Assembly (NCBI RefSeq): GCF_000282595.1
Contig: NZ_AKIZ01000017.1
Coordinates: 1 to 64,000 of the forward strand
DNA length: 64,000 nucleotides
Reading direction: 5' to 3'
DNA from: Phyllobacterium sp. YR531
GTDB lineage: Bacteria; Pseudomonadota; Alphaproteobacteria; Rhizobiales; Rhizobiaceae
The notes below the pieces were generated by a model. It had not been told where the DNA came from. It did not search any database and was given only the letters and a program-made list of their open reading frames with translations. Below are positions 8,247 through 18,208 of this stretch, one piece after another. The translations under genes were made by a program, and so were the position numbers. Positions within the stretch are counted from its first letter, which is position 1. Each line of letters starts with the position of its first letter.

Positions 8247-11200
8247 ATGGGGACTATGAAGAAACTGTCAGCTTTATGCGGCCGGAACAGCTATGTTCCG
8301 ACCAATTTTTTTGTATTTTGCTTGAGCCTTGTTTTGCTGGCTTTTGCTGGTCTGCTGACTGCAAATCCTGCATCAGCGCAGAACTGTGGTCCTCACAATA
8401 TTTCAGTGGTGCATGGCGGCTCTGTACAGTTGAATGCCGGTGGTTGCGACCCGTTTGGATTGAACAATCCTTCCGTTACCACGCCCCCTGCCCATGGAAC
8501 AGTCGTAGTCCTGAATATCGACTCTGGTCTGATAGAGTATTCGCATAATGGTGGTTCGGACGTAGCGACATCTGATAGCTTTGTGCTTGCGGGAGCTTCC
8601 GGTCAGTCCATTCCGGTGAATGTAACAATCGGCCCTGCTTCCACTATGACCATTTCACCCGGCGCGCTGGGTTCCATGCGAATTGCGGTTTCATATAGTC
8701 AGAATCTCTCGGCAAGCGGTGGTGTCGCGCCTTACACCTTTGCCGTGGTGTCGGGAAATATTCCCGGATTGTCACTTACCCCGTCGGGCACGATATCAGG
8801 TACTCCAACAGCACGTGGTCCGCACACGTTGGTTGTGGGAGTTACAGACAATACGGGAGCGACGGCGCAGAAGTCATACGGCGTCACTGTTGATAATCCT
8901 ATCATGACGACATCCCCGCTCAATCCAACCTTGGCTGTCGGAGTGGCAAGCACTGCATCCTTTACGACAACCGGCGGTATAGCGCCCTACACATATAACG
9001 TTAATACCGGTACCTTGCCGCCCGGTATAACACTTGCCGCTAATGGCAGCTTGACCGGCACGCCGACTTCGGCTGGGACATATGTTTTTGATATTGTCGC
9101 CCGAGAAAGCAGCACGAGCTCAATTTGTAATTGTCCGTACTTCAAAGTGGATACGGTCACGGTCACGGTAGCCGCAGCACCAACGATCATTGTAAGCCCG
9201 ACCACATTGCCAAGTCCCATGGTTGGAGTAGCCTATAACCGAACGATAACAGCTACTGGTGGCACCGCTCCCTATTCTTTTTCTGTTTCTGCCGGAGCTC
9301 TGCCTGCCGGTTTGGTCATCAGTTCTGCTGGTATACTAAGTGGCACTCCTACTGCCGGCGGTGGCCATAATTTCACAATTCAAGCGAGGGATGCAAATAA
9401 CTTCACTGGTACGCGCGCCTACAGCTCTATTGTGGACGCACCAGTAATTCGCATTAACCCGGATACTTTGTCGGATGCGCAAGTGGGTCTCGCTTACAAT
9501 GAGCAACTTGATGCAGTGGGAGGTACAGCACCGAGAACTCTTGCCGTTACAGCAGGGAATTTGCCGACAGGAATGACACTCTCTCCTGGTGGACTACTAT
9601 CTGGAACACCGACATCAGCTGGTAATTTTAACTTCACTCTTACTGCAACGGATAGCAGCACTGGTGGGGGGCCATATCGTTATAATCAGAGTTTCTCACT
9701 CGTGGTGATTCCTGCGCCGTTAACGCTGCCTGCAACGAGTCTTGCAACGGGAGCAGTGGGAAGTGCTTACTCAGCTTCGATCAATCCTGCGACTGGTGGT
9801 GTCAGCCCTTATACATATGTGTTGACTGCGGGAGCATTGCCCGCTGGTATAACATTGAGTGCAACGGGCGGTATAAGCGGTACGCCAACCGCAACGGGTG
9901 CCTTCAATTTCACGGTGACCGCGACCGATAGTGCATCTGTAACAGCCACTCAGAATTACACCTTGAATATCAGCGCCCCTACACTGTCGATGACACCGCC
10001 TGCCGGAACCTTGTCAATGACCTACGGGCAAGCGTTTGCGCAGAACTTCGTCGCAAGTGGCGGTACTGCTCCTTACACTTATGCTGTGTCCGCAGGTGCC
10101 TTGCCCGCGGGTGTGGCTCTCAATGCTTCCACAGGGGCCTTGTCAGGAACGCCAACAGTCACCGGCCTGTTTACCATGTCTATCAGGGCAACGGACAGTT
10201 CAACGGGAGCGGGTGCGCCGTTTGCGAGAACCCAAAACTACGTTATCCAAGTGGCGTCTCCAACCATTACAATCGCTCCTGCTACTGTAACTGGCGGACA
10301 GGTTGGTGTCGCCTACACCGGTACATTGACAGCTGCTGGAGGTATCGGGGCTTACAGCTTTTCCGTGACTGCTGGCACTTTGCCGGCCGGTATAGCATTG
10401 GCTGCCTCCGGCCAGTTGTCGGGCACTCCAACATCTTCCGGTACATTCAACTTTACAGCGAGTGCCACAGACTCCAATGGCCAAACCGGCTCGCGTGCTT
10501 ATGCATTAGTCGTTGGTGCACCGACCATCACCGTGGCGCCTGCGTCCTTGCCGGATGGAACCGTCGCATCGGCCTATAGCCAGACGGTATCTGCAACGGG
10601 CGGCATTGCGCCTTATTCCTTTGCGGTTTCTGCAGGAGCACTTCCTGCCGGGATAACTTTGAATACCTCAACAGGCGTGCTCAGCGGGACACCAACGGGC
10701 GAAGTCAACGCGAACTTCAGCATTTCTGCCACAGACAGCAGCGGCGGTGGCGGACCCTTTACCGGAACCCGGTCTTACACTCTGGCAATCAATGCGCCGA
10801 CAATAAACCTGCCTGCAACGACACTTTCCAATGGCACGGTTGCAACCGCCTACACTGCAACGTTGAATGCCGCGAGCGGAGGCACCGCACCCTATACTTA
10901 TGCGGTGACAGCTGGTGCACTACCGGCAGGATTGACACTGGCATCGGATGGTACGATTAGCGGTACGCCCACAACGCAGGTAAATGCCAATTTTGCAGTG
11001 ACAGTAACAGACAACAGTCCTGGACCAGGCCCATATACTGCTGTTCGTGGTTATTCGCTGATCATCGATGCTCCAACGCTTTCACTGCCTGCAACGACAC
11101 TTTCCAATGGCACGGTTGCAACCGCCTACACTGCAACGTTGAATCCCGCGACTGGAGGAACTGCACCATATACTTATGCCGTCACCGGCGGAGCTTTGCC

Positions 11201-14171
11201 TGCAGGACTGGTTCTTGCTTCAGATGGTACGATCAGCGGCACACCGACGACGCAGGTAAATGCCAATTTCATTGTAACCGCGACGGATAACAGTCCGACG
11301 CCCGGACCCTATACCGCAAGCCGTGCATACACACTCATCATTGATGCGCCGACAATAACACTGCCAGCAACAGTGCTTGCCAATGGCACGGTTACAACCG
11401 CCTACACAGCAACTCTCAACGGTGCGACTGGCGGCACAGGCCCATATACCTATGCGGTGACTGCTGGTGCACTACCGGCAGGGCTGGCATTGGCATCGGA
11501 TGGCACGATCAGCGGCACGCCTACGACGCAGGTAAATGCCAACTTCACAGTCACGGCTACGGATAACAGTCCGACGCCGGGGCCGTATACGGCAAGTCGC
11601 GCCTACGCACTTGTCATAGATGCTCCTACACTTGTTTTGCCGGCCACCGTTTTCGCTTCGGGTACCGTCGGGACAGCCTATTCGGCATCGTTGAATCCGG
11701 CCAGTGGTGGTACTGCGCCTTACAGCTATGCCATTACGGCAGGAGCCCTGCCGGCGGGACTAACGCTTTCGGCAGCAGGCGCAGTCACTGGTACCCCAAC
11801 TGCCGTTGAGAGCACAAACTTTACAGTTACTGCAACGGATGCGAGCCCCACACCCGGTCCCTACACGATCAGCCGGGCCTATAGCATCACCACAGTGGAT
11901 ACTGTGCCTGTGGCAAACCCTGCTACCGCTACGGTGGGCTATCAAAGTGGTCCAACTCCGATAGGTCTTAACATAACGGGAGGGACAGCGACTTCCGTCG
12001 CAATCTCTACAGCGCCGACATCGGGAACAGCAGTCGCTAGCGGGACGACGATCACATATCAGCCGGCGGCCGGGTTCACCGGGGTTGCAACCTTTGCCTA
12101 TACGGCTTCAAACGCATCAGGCACTTCCGCTCCGGCAACTGTGACAGTTACGGTGACGGCTGCTCCACCTGTCGCGCAGCCATTGGCGGTCTCCGTTCAA
12201 TTCAACCAGCCCAGGAGTTTCACGCTCACGGCGACAGGCGCTGGACCTTTGACCTTCGAGCTTCAAACAGCTCCAGCCAATGGTACAATGGTTGTGGGAA
12301 CAACCGGCAGTTCAACTTATACGCCGAACACCGGTTTCAGCGGTGCTGACAGCGCAACCTACAAGGTTACCGGCGTTGGGGGTGTTGCTACCGCCAATGT
12401 GACTTTCACAGTGGCAGGACCAGCCATTATTGCCGAACTTACAGGTCTTTCTCCAAGTACCGGAACGCTTCAGCCTGCATTCTCGCCAGCGGTGGGAAGC
12501 TACCGTTTGAAACTGCCCAACACTCAAGAGACAATCTCGCTTGTTCCAACATCGCGGGACATCAACTCCGCGATAACCGTGCAGGGGCGTAGCGTAACGT
12601 CAGGTTCGTCAAGCCAAGCCATCAAACTGGCTGTTGGGGAGACGCGTATTGCCGTCATTGTCACCGCGCAGGACGGCTCCACATCCAAGACCTATGAGGT
12701 TGTTGCTGAACGGCTTCCTCCTGCTCCGGTCGCTGCATCAAGATCGGTAGAGGTTATCGCCGGTCAGACGGCTCGTGTCGATTTGACAGAGGGCTCAACC
12801 GGCGGCCCATTCTCCGCTGCCCGGCTTGTCAGCCTGTCGGACCCTGAAGCGGGAAGTGTGACCATCGAAAAGAACGGAAATCGTTATGAGATGGTATACG
12901 CTTCCAAGGTCGCATTTGGCGGTTCGCTGGAAGCAAAATACACGCTGGCAAATGCTTATGGCACATCCAGCCCGGCAACGATAACTTTCGTTGTCATAGC
13001 CCGCCCCGATCCGTCGAAAGATCCCGAGGTAATCGGATTGCTCACGGCGCAGGCAGACAGCGCCAAGCGGTTTGCGACCAACCAGATCAGGAACTTCAAT
13101 TCCAGGCTTGAGCAACTGCACGATGAGGGAGATCGCCGCAGCAACAGCATGGCAGTCCGGCTTGGATTTACCGAGCAGGATGAACCTGACAACATTGACG
13201 AGCCATTCGACAATGTTCTCCGCAACGATCCAAACTCGAAATATATGGATCAATCATCCAATGGTGTGCCAGACTTTGCAGCACACTCATTCGCTGAAGA
13301 GGAAAGAAAGAACAAAAAAGCCACGCAGCCCGCACCCGACATGAATATGGGCCGCCTTGCAGTGTGGACCGGCGGGTTTGTCAATTTTGGCGAACGCGAC
13401 AATGATGGCCTGAATCTTGACTATACGACAGTGGGTGTCAGCGCTGGTATGGATTACCGTTTCTCCAAACAGTTCGTGGCAGGCTTCGGTTTCGGATATG
13501 GCCGCGATGCGACTGATATAGGTGAAAACGGAACAGAAAGCCGGGCCAATGCCTACAGTGCTGCAGTTTACGGCAGCTATTCTCCGGTCAAGTCGGTATT
13601 CATTGATGGTCTCATCGGCGGAAGCTGGCTGGACTTCAACAGTGAGCGCTACATTACATCAACCGGCGAGTTTGCTTCGGGCGATCGTGATGGCACGCAG
13701 ATATTTGGCTCGCTGACTGCAAGCTATGAACACAGGAATGAAGCATGGCTTGTATCTCCATACGGGCGATTTGACTTCTCCCGTTCATGGCTCGAAGGCT
13801 TTACCGAGCGGGGAGGCAATGGCCTTGCCCTGGAATATGGCGAGCAAACTGTTGATACCCTCTCCGGTATTCTTGGTATCCGCTTCGAATACACCATGCC
13901 CATGGATTGGGGGGTGCTCAAGCCGGGCCTGCGGGCAGAATACACCCATGACTTCGAAGGTTCGAGCAGGGTCAAGCTTGGCTATGCCGACTTCGGTGGC
14001 TTGCCTTACGACGTCGAAACCGAAAGCAGCGGTGATGACTATGTTACATTTGGTGCATCGCTGGATGCTGCGCTCAATTCCGACTGGTCTGCCAACTTTG
14101 ATTACAGAACCGCGGTCGGAGCCGACGATCAGAACCATGCATTTGGACTGAGGGTCGCAAAACGCTTCTGA
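8247..14171 (+). CDS. Autotransporter adhesin with 12 Ig-like repeats and a C-terminal beta-barrel
   Basis: A surface protein of about 1,970 residues predicted to export its own passenger (type V secretion). A long signal peptide begins at MKKLSALCG and ends near ANPASAQ. After a short N-terminal domain come 12 repeats of 86-94 residues (8643-11903), each with GG(T/I)APYTYAV, LPAG and SGTPT, as in the putative Ig-fold (He_PIG) family. Two further Ig/cadherin-like domains (about 11904-12420), a cadherin-like beta-sandwich (LTGLSPSTGTL) and another beta domain follow. An autotransporter barrel of about 276 residues starts near MGRLAVWTGGFVNFG (13341) and ends in LRVAKRF with terminal Phe. ATG 8247 follows GAGGCGGGG; ATG 8256 is an equally possible start; an upstream in-frame extension to 8190 would not fit a signal peptide. 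Single-gene unit followed by a strong terminator. A role in adhesion or aggregation is inferred. Confidence 0.9.
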   Translation: MGTMKKLSALCGRNSYVPTNFFVFCLSLVLLAFAGLLTANPASAQNCGPHNISVVHGGSVQLNAGGCDPFGLNNPSVTTPPAHGTVVVLNIDSGLIEYSHNGGSDVATSDSFVLAGASGQSIPVNVTIGPASTMTISPGALGSMRIAVSYSQNLSASGGVAPYTFAVVSGNIPGLSLTPSGTISGTPTARGPHTLVVGVTDNTGATAQKSYGVTVDNPIMTTSPLNPTLAVGVASTASFTTTGGIAPYTYNVNTGTLPPGITLAANGSLTGTPTSAGTYVFDIVARESSTSSICNCPYFKVDTVTVTVAAAPTIIVSPTTLPSPMVGVAYNRTITATGGTAPYSFSVSAGALPAGLVISSAGILSGTPTAGGGHNFTIQARDANNFTGTRAYSSIVDAPVIRINPDTLSDAQVGLAYNEQLDAVGGTAPRTLAVTAGNLPTGMTLSPGGLLSGTPTSAGNFNFTLTATDSSTGGGPYRYNQSFSLVVIPAPLTLPATSLATGAVGSAYSASINPATGGVSPYTYVLTAGALPAGITLSATGGISGTPTATGAFNFTVTATDSASVTATQNYTLNISAPTLSMTPPAGTLSMTYGQAFAQNFVASGGTAPYTYAVSAGALPAGVALNASTGALSGTPTVTGLFTMSIRATDSSTGAGAPFARTQNYVIQVASPTITIAPATVTGGQVGVAYTGTLTAAGGIGAYSFSVTAGTLPAGIALAASGQLSGTPTSSGTFNFTASATDSNGQTGSRAYALVVGAPTITVAPASLPDGTVASAYSQTVSATGGIAPYSFAVSAGALPAGITLNTSTGVLSGTPTGEVNANFSISATDSSGGGGPFTGTRSYTLAINAPTINLPATTLSNGTVATAYTATLNAASGGTAPYTYAVTAGALPAGLTLASDGTISGTPTTQVNANFAVTVTDNSPGPGPYTAVRGYSLIIDAPTLSLPATTLSNGTVATAYTATLNPATGGTAPYTYAVTGGALPAGLVLASDGTISGTPTTQVNANFIVTATDNSPTPGPYTASRAYTLIIDAPTITLPATVLANGTVTTAYTATLNGATGGTGPYTYAVTAGALPAGLALASDGTISGTPTTQVNANFTVTATDNSPTPGPYTASRAYALVIDAPTLVLPATVFASGTVGTAYSASLNPASGGTAPYSYAITAGALPAGLTLSAAGAVTGTPTAVESTNFTVTATDASPTPGPYTISRAYSITTVDTVPVANPATATVGYQSGPTPIGLNITGGTATSVAISTAPTSGTAVASGTTITYQPAAGFTGVATFAYTASNASGTSAPATVTVTVTAAPPVAQPLAVSVQFNQPRSFTLTATGAGPLTFELQTAPANGTMVVGTTGSSTYTPNTGFSGADSATYKVTGVGGVATANVTFTVAGPAIIAELTGLSPSTGTLQPAFSPAVGSYRLKLPNTQETISLVPTSRDINSAITVQGRSVTSGSSSQAIKLAVGETRIAVIVTAQDGSTSKTYEVVAERLPPAPVAASRSVEVIAGQTARVDLTEGSTGGPFSAARLVSLSDPEAGSVTIEKNGNRYEMVYASKVAFGGSLEAKYTLANAYGTSSPATITFVVIARPDPSKDPEVIGLLTAQADSAKRFATNQIRNFNSRLEQLHDEGDRRSNSMAVRLGFTEQDEPDNIDEPFDNVLRNDPNSKYMDQSSNGVPDFAAHSFAEEERKNKKATQPAPDMNMGRLAVWTGGFVNFGERDNDGLNLDYTTVGVSAGMDYRFSKQFVAGFGFGYGRDATDIGENGTESRANAYSAAVYGSYSPVKSVFIDGLIGGSWLDFNSERYITSTGEFASGDRDGTQIFGSLTASYEHRNEAWLVSPYGRFDFSRSWLEGFTERGGNGLALEYGEQTVDTLSGILGIRFEYTMPMDWGVLKPGLRAEYTHDFEGSSRVKLGYADFGGLPYDVETESSGDDYVTFGASLDAALNSDWSANFDYRTAVGADDQNHAFGLRVAKRF
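8643..11903 (+). repeat. Twelve tandem Ig-like repeats in the autotransporter
   Basis: Tandem units of about 258-282 bases, all in frame, each encoding one Ig-like module. Units 1-8 are diverged. Units 9-12 start at 10800, 11076, 11352 and 11628, exactly 276 bases apart, and encode 92 residues each. Unit boundaries fall at an (I/V)(D/N)AP-T(I/L) junction. Confidence 0.9.
10800..11627 (+). repeat. Near-identical repeat units 9-11 of the autotransporter
   Basis: Three consecutive 276-base units share long identical DNA stretches, for example the stretch encoding PATTLSNGTVATAYTATLN in units 9 and 10 and the one encoding SDGTISGTPTTQVNANF in all three. Such identity suggests recent duplication or gene conversion and gives substrates for unit loss or gain by recombination. 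Confidence 0.85.
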
Positions 14172-14191
14172 GCATAACTGCAGTTTACTTG

Positions 14192-14226
14192 ATATCGGCC
14201 AGAGCAAGCTCTGGCCGATATTTTTT
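14192..14226 (+). terminator. Rho-independent terminator after the autotransporter
   Basis: A perfect 14-bp inverted repeat (14192-14205 with 14208-14221; core CGGCCAGAGC/GCTCTGGCCG) is followed by a T run ending at 14226. It lies 20 bases past the autotransporter stop and is the strongest intrinsic terminator in the window. Confidence 0.92.
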
Positions 14227-14281
14227 GATTTTCGTTCAACCTTTTTTCAAGTCACAACGTCTAGTCATGTCTGTGAAAAAT

Positions 14282-14309
14282 TCATCATACAATAAACAAT
14301 AATTTGTAT
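14282..14309. promoter_or_regulatory. Candidate FadR-type operator before the uronate TRAP operon
   Basis: TCATCATACAA (14282-14292) is followed by TTGTAT (14304-14309), giving perfect ATACAA/TTGTAT arms with an 11-base spacer. The same 11-base word occurs at 42756-42766 before kdgD. TTGTATGA-type half sites are known for FadR-subfamily regulators. It lies about 170 bases upstream of the binding protein start; the FadR-type regulator of this operon is the likely reader. Confidence 0.5.
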
Positions 14310-14479
14310 ATTGACATTATTTATTGCGATCCATATCGATATTGGCTGTGGGAGAGCTGGCAGCGCAGAGCGCTATCGGGGCGGGAGTATCTTCGGGAGG
14401 AGAGTTAGGCCACCCCGTTGCCAGTCGAATTTATGCTGACGGGCATATGCCCGTGGATCAAAAAAGGGGAGGACACGAC

Positions 14480-15454
14480 ATGTATATTTCCAGACTGACA
14501 ACCTTAACATTTGTGATTGGATCGCTGCTCGTTGGAGCTGCAAGCGCCGAGACGCAATTGCGATCGGCTGATACACATCCGGACGGGTATCCAACTGTTG
14601 AAGCCGTCAAATATATGGGCGAGCTTATCAAGGAACGCACTGCCGGGCGTTATGGCGTGGAGGTTTATCATTCGGCGCAGCTTGGCGAAGAAAAGGATAC
14701 AATCGAACAGACACAAGCCGGTGTAATCGATTTCAACCGCGTTTCTATGGGACCTTTCAACGGGATTGTTCCGGTTACTCAGGTGCCATCGCTTCCTTAT
14801 ATTTTCCGCTCGACTGACCATATGCGCCATACGATGGATGGACCGGTTGGTGAGGAAATCCTGAAAGCATTCGAGGCACATAATCTCGTCGGTCTGGCGT
14901 TTTACGATTCAGGTGCCCGTTCGTTCTACAATACCAAGAAACCCATCACCTCCCTTGAGGATCTGAAAGGTATGAAGTTCCGTGTCATCCAGTCGGATGT
15001 CTTCGTGGACATGGTGAATGCGCTGGGAGCGAATGCCACGCCGATGGCTTATGGCGAGGTTTACTCGGCACTGGAGACAGGCGTCATTGATGGGGCGGAG
15101 AACAACTGGCCAAGCTTCGAATCGGCCAAGCACTTCGAAGTTGCCAAGTTCTACACACTCGACCAGCACCAGATCGTTCCTGAAGTTCTCGTCATGTCAA
15201 AATCGAGTTGGGACAAGCTTACACCGGAAGATCAGGCGATTTTCCGGCAGGCTGCGAAGGATAGCGTCGTCAAGATGCGCGAGCTGTGGGATGCCCGCGA
15301 AAAGAAGTCGCGTGAAATTGTTGAGGCGGCAGGTGTGAAGATCAACGAAATCGACAAGAAGCCGCTTATCGATGCAATGAAACCTGTTCATGAGAAGTAC
15401 CTGTCGACACCTGAGTTGAAAGACGTGGCAGCGCGCATTCAGGCAACAGAATAA
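14480..15454 (+). CDS. TRAP transporter substrate-binding protein (DctP family)
   Basis: A periplasmic solute receptor of 324 residues that would capture a sugar acid and deliver it to the DctQ/DctM pair. The N-terminal [23 protein letters not shown] is a signal peptide cleaved before ETQ. The mature protein has DctP family landmarks: [45 protein letters not shown] and the conserved [18 protein letters not shown] block. ATG 14480 follows a strong AAGGGGAGG. First gene of an operon with TRAP permeases, a FadR-type regulator, kduI and kdgF, which suggests an unsaturated or ordinary hexuronate as ligand (inference). Confidence 0.93.
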   Translation: MYISRLTTLTFVIGSLLVGAASAETQLRSADTHPDGYPTVEAVKYMGELIKERTAGRYGVEVYHSAQLGEEKDTIEQTQAGVIDFNRVSMGPFNGIVPVTQVPSLPYIFRSTDHMRHTMDGPVGEEILKAFEAHNLVGLAFYDSGARSFYNTKKPITSLEDLKGMKFRVIQSDVFVDMVNALGANATPMAYGEVYSALETGVIDGAENNWPSFESAKHFEVAKFYTLDQHQIVPEVLVMSKSSWDKLTPEDQAIFRQAAKDSVVKMRELWDAREKKSREIVEAAGVKINEIDKKPLIDAMKPVHEKYLSTPELKDVAARIQATE

Positions 15455-15463
15455 GGGGCCTGA

Positions 15464-15494
15464 TGGCATGGAGGTCATTTGGCGCTCCATGCCA
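15464..15494 (+). other. Intercistronic hairpin after the TRAP binding protein gene
   Basis: A 10-bp perfect stem (TGGCATGGAG at 15464-15473 with CTCCATGCCA at 15485-15494) lies 10 bases past the binding protein stop, with no T tract. Such stem-loops commonly protect the 3' end of binding protein mRNA or cause partial termination, so that receptor is made in excess over permease. Confidence 0.6.
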
Positions 15495-15529
15495 CTAGAC
15501 AGACGATGAGCCGGGATGGGGATAGGGCG

Positions 15530-16120
15530 ATGGCCGACATCAATTCGAGGAAAGGCGGACAGCCACTTTCCAAAAGCCGCGAGCGCTTGCTGCGCTGGAG
15601 TGCGGTTCTTACAAAGGTAAATCATTATGCGCTCTACCTTGCGGGGTTTGGCCTTGTCCTCATGACGGCGCTGGTGGTCTATCAGGTGTTCTCGCGATTC
15701 GTACTCAACTCATCGCCAAGCTGGACAGAAACCAGTGCCATTATGGTGATGAGCTGGTTCATCTTTCTTGGTTCAGCCATTGGCGTGCGTGAAAACTTCC
15801 ATATGGGTTTTGATGTGCTCCTCTACATACTGCCTAAGGGCAGCAAAGCGGCCCTGCGGACGATTTCAGATGTGATCGTATTGGGATTCGCACTGGGAAT
15901 GGTCTGGTACGGCTGCAAGCTGGTTGCCCTTACCTGGAACTCGACAATTCCCTCTCTAGGATTACCGGGTGGCTTCGACTATCTGCCACTGGTTGCAGGT
16001 GGTCTGCTGATCAGCCTGTTTGCGCTGGAGCGCATAATCCTGCGTTTTGCCGGTGTCAGTGTCGACAAGGAAATCAACCTTGAAGACGTACCTGACATGC
16101 CAAGCGTTCAGGAGGCCTAA
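15530..16120 (+). CDS. TRAP transporter small permease (DctQ family)
   Basis: A 196-residue inner-membrane protein with four hydrophobic segments, the usual DctQ layout. Conserved DctQ features visible are the early helix YALYLAGFGLVLMTALVVYQVFSRFV, the PSWTET motif, and VRENFHMGFDVLLYILP with the conserved acidic and His residues. ATG 15530, after GATGGGGATAGGG, is chosen; the longer frame to 15479 would run through the intercistronic hairpin. It pairs with the large permease starting 2 bases downstream. Confidence 0.9.
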   Translation: MADINSRKGGQPLSKSRERLLRWSAVLTKVNHYALYLAGFGLVLMTALVVYQVFSRFVLNSSPSWTETSAIMVMSWFIFLGSAIGVRENFHMGFDVLLYILPKGSKAALRTISDVIVLGFALGMVWYGCKLVALTWNSTIPSLGLPGGFDYLPLVAGGLLISLFALERIILRFAGVSVDKEINLEDVPDMPSVQEA

Positions 16121-16122
16121 CC

Positions 16123-17403
16123 ATGGATCTATGGATATTATTTGGTGTTTTCACCCTTCTGATGTTCATCGGAACACCGATAGCGTTTTGTCTGGGTGCT
16201 GCAAGCTTTGCAACAGTTCTCTATCTTGGCCTCCCGCCCTTGGTTGTATTCCAGCGGCTGAACTCCGGCATGAGTGCCTTTTCCCTGATGGCGATACCGT
16301 TTTTCATCTATGCCGGTGATCTGATGGTCCGCGGCGGGATTGCACAGCGGATTGTTTCCTTCGCCGGTTCCCTCGTCGGGCATCTGCGTGGCGGTCTGGG
16401 GCAGGTCAACATAATCGCAGCCACCATGTTTGGCGGCATCTCCGGATCTGCGGTCGCTGAAGCCGCAGCTGTTGGCGGATTGATGATCCCGCAAATGAAG
16501 GCACGGGGTTACGGTGCAGATTATGCCGTCAATGTAACGTCCATGGCGGCTTTGATAGCCCTGCTTTTGCCGCCGTCACAGAACATGATCATCTATTCCA
16601 TTGCTGGTGGTGGTAAGATTTCCATCGCTGATCTGTTTACAGCGGGTATCATGCCCGGTCTTCTGCTGGCCGCATCCTTGATGGTAACGGCGTATTTTGT
16701 GGCGCGTAAACGCGGATATCCCATTGAGCGGTTTCAGGGTTTTGCACGGGCGGGCCGTCTGGCAGTCATTGCCATACCGGGATTGCTGCTTATAGGCATT
16801 ATATTCGGCGGTGTTCGCTCGGGTATTTTCACGGCTACGGAAAGCTCCTGTATCGCAGTCGTATACGCTCTGCTGGTCACGGTTTTCGGCTATAAGTCCA
16901 TGAAGTGGGATGATTTTGTCCATGCAACCATGGGTGCAGTACGCACGACTGCCATGGTGCTGCTGATCATAGGAACTGCCGCCTCGTTCAGCTGGCTGAT
17001 GGCCTATCTGAAAGTCCCGTTAGCGCTTATCGCCGGGATGAATGCCATTTCGACAGATCCGCTGGTGGTGCTCCTGTTGCTCAATGTCCTTATGCTCCTT
17101 TTGGGCACATTCATGGATATGGGGCCGATGATCATTATCTGCACGCCGATTTTCCTGCCAATGGCGACGCATTATGGCGTCGATCCTGTCCATTTCGGCG
17201 TCATCCTGATCCTCAATCTGGGTATTGGCTTGAACACACCGCCCGTAGGGACCGTGCAATTCGTGGCCTGTGCCGTAGGCAAGATAACTGTGTGGGAAGC
17301 AATGCGCTCCATATGGCCGTTCTACGGTGCTGGAATTGTGGTTCTTGGGCTTGTCACCTATATTCCGGCGATCTCGCTCTGGCTTCCGAGCGTCTTCAAA
17401 TAG
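16123..17403 (+). CDS. TRAP transporter large permease (DctM family)
   Basis: A 426-residue sodium-coupled permease subunit with about 12 hydrophobic segments. Family blocks include IPFFIYAGDLMVRGGIAQRI, VNIIAATMFGGISGSAVAEAAAVG, LLPPSQNMIIYS, and the late GTFMDMGPMIIICTPIFLPM and LNLGIGLNTPPVGTVQF. It is intact and normal in length. With the DctQ partner and the DctP receptor it forms a complete tripartite transporter. Confidence 0.94.
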   Translation: MDLWILFGVFTLLMFIGTPIAFCLGAASFATVLYLGLPPLVVFQRLNSGMSAFSLMAIPFFIYAGDLMVRGGIAQRIVSFAGSLVGHLRGGLGQVNIIAATMFGGISGSAVAEAAAVGGLMIPQMKARGYGADYAVNVTSMAALIALLLPPSQNMIIYSIAGGGKISIADLFTAGIMPGLLLAASLMVTAYFVARKRGYPIERFQGFARAGRLAVIAIPGLLLIGIIFGGVRSGIFTATESSCIAVVYALLVTVFGYKSMKWDDFVHATMGAVRTTAMVLLIIGTAASFSWLMAYLKVPLALIAGMNAISTDPLVVLLLLNVLMLLLGTFMDMGPMIIICTPIFLPMATHYGVDPVHFGVILILNLGIGLNTPPVGTVQFVACAVGKITVWEAMRSIWPFYGAGIVVLGLVTYIPAISLWLPSVFK

Positions 17404-17416
17404 AGGCGGCATCAAT

Positions 17417-18181
17417 ATGGACATTGTGACTGATCTGAAGGTTGAGAGAAAGCCCAAGCTTTCCGAAACGGTTGTTGCGGCAATTCGCGAGCAGCTGCAG
17501 GCGGGGCTGATTCAGCCTGGCCAGAAGCTGCCCACGGAAGGGCAGTTAACCGAGACCTTCGGCGTTAGTCGTACTGTTATCCGCGAGGCTTTGGCTCAAC
17601 TCGCCGCTGCAGGGCTGGTCGAACCGCGGCAGGGTGCAGGCGTTTTCGTCATCGAACAACTTTCCACGGCGTTTAGCGCTCTTACTTCCGAGATGGGAAC
17701 CAAGAATTCGATTGCACTGAACGTGCTTGAGGTGCGGCTTGCGATTGAAATCGAATCTGCCGGCTTGGCTGCCATCCGTCACAATGCAGCGCAGGAAGCA
17801 GAAATTCAGGAAGCTTTTTTTGAGTTCGACATGCTGCTGTTGAAGGACCAACCCACCGGGCCGGCTGATCTTGCCTTCCATCGCGCAATAGCCAGCGCCA
17901 CCAACAATCCCTTTTATGTCGAAATGCTCGATGTTCTCGGGCGGCGTGCGATCCCGTGTGATGTCACTTCACCATGGTCAACAGAGGTAGCGCAATCGGA
18001 GGAATATCAACGCGGGTTACAGCGCGAACATCTGGCAATCCTCAACGCGATTTCTGCAGGGGACGCCGAAGCGGCTCGCGTAGCCATGCGCGCCCACCTC
18101 ACTGCCAGCCAGAGGCGTTACCTTGGACGAATTCAGGCGCGCCACGGTTTTTATGAAGCCGGTTCCATAAAGGAGCCATAG
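17417..18181 (+). CDS. FadR-subfamily GntR transcriptional regulator
   Basis: A 254-residue repressor-type regulator. The winged helix (residues about 12-80) shows LSETVVAAIREQLQAGLIQPG, KLPTEGQLTETFGVSRTVIREALAQL and EPRQGAGVFV. An FCD ligand domain follows, with the typical EVRLAIEIESAGLAA and the ligand/metal region ADLAFHRAIASATNNPFYVEML. ATG 17417 follows AGAGGCGGC. It sits between the TRAP genes and kduI, so it probably controls this operon in response to a uronate intermediate. The candidate operator is 14282-14309. Confidence 0.9.
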   Translation: MDIVTDLKVERKPKLSETVVAAIREQLQAGLIQPGQKLPTEGQLTETFGVSRTVIREALAQLAAAGLVEPRQGAGVFVIEQLSTAFSALTSEMGTKNSIALNVLEVRLAIEIESAGLAAIRHNAAQEAEIQEAFFEFDMLLLKDQPTGPADLAFHRAIASATNNPFYVEMLDVLGRRAIPCDVTSPWSTEVAQSEEYQRGLQREHLAILNAISAGDAEAARVAMRAHLTASQRRYLGRIQARHGFYEAGSIKEP

Positions 18182-18208
18182 ACGAATGAGAGATAGTTTC
18201 AGGATACA

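Noticed and set aside
8643-11903. Regular repeats that could suggest a CRISPR or satellite array
   Set aside because: The units are about 276 bases, all in frame and encode Ig-like modules; there are no short identical repeats with unique spacers.
12795-13253. A 152-residue Cys-containing minus-strand frame
   Set aside because: It is an antisense shadow of the autotransporter gene with no supporting start site or family resemblance.
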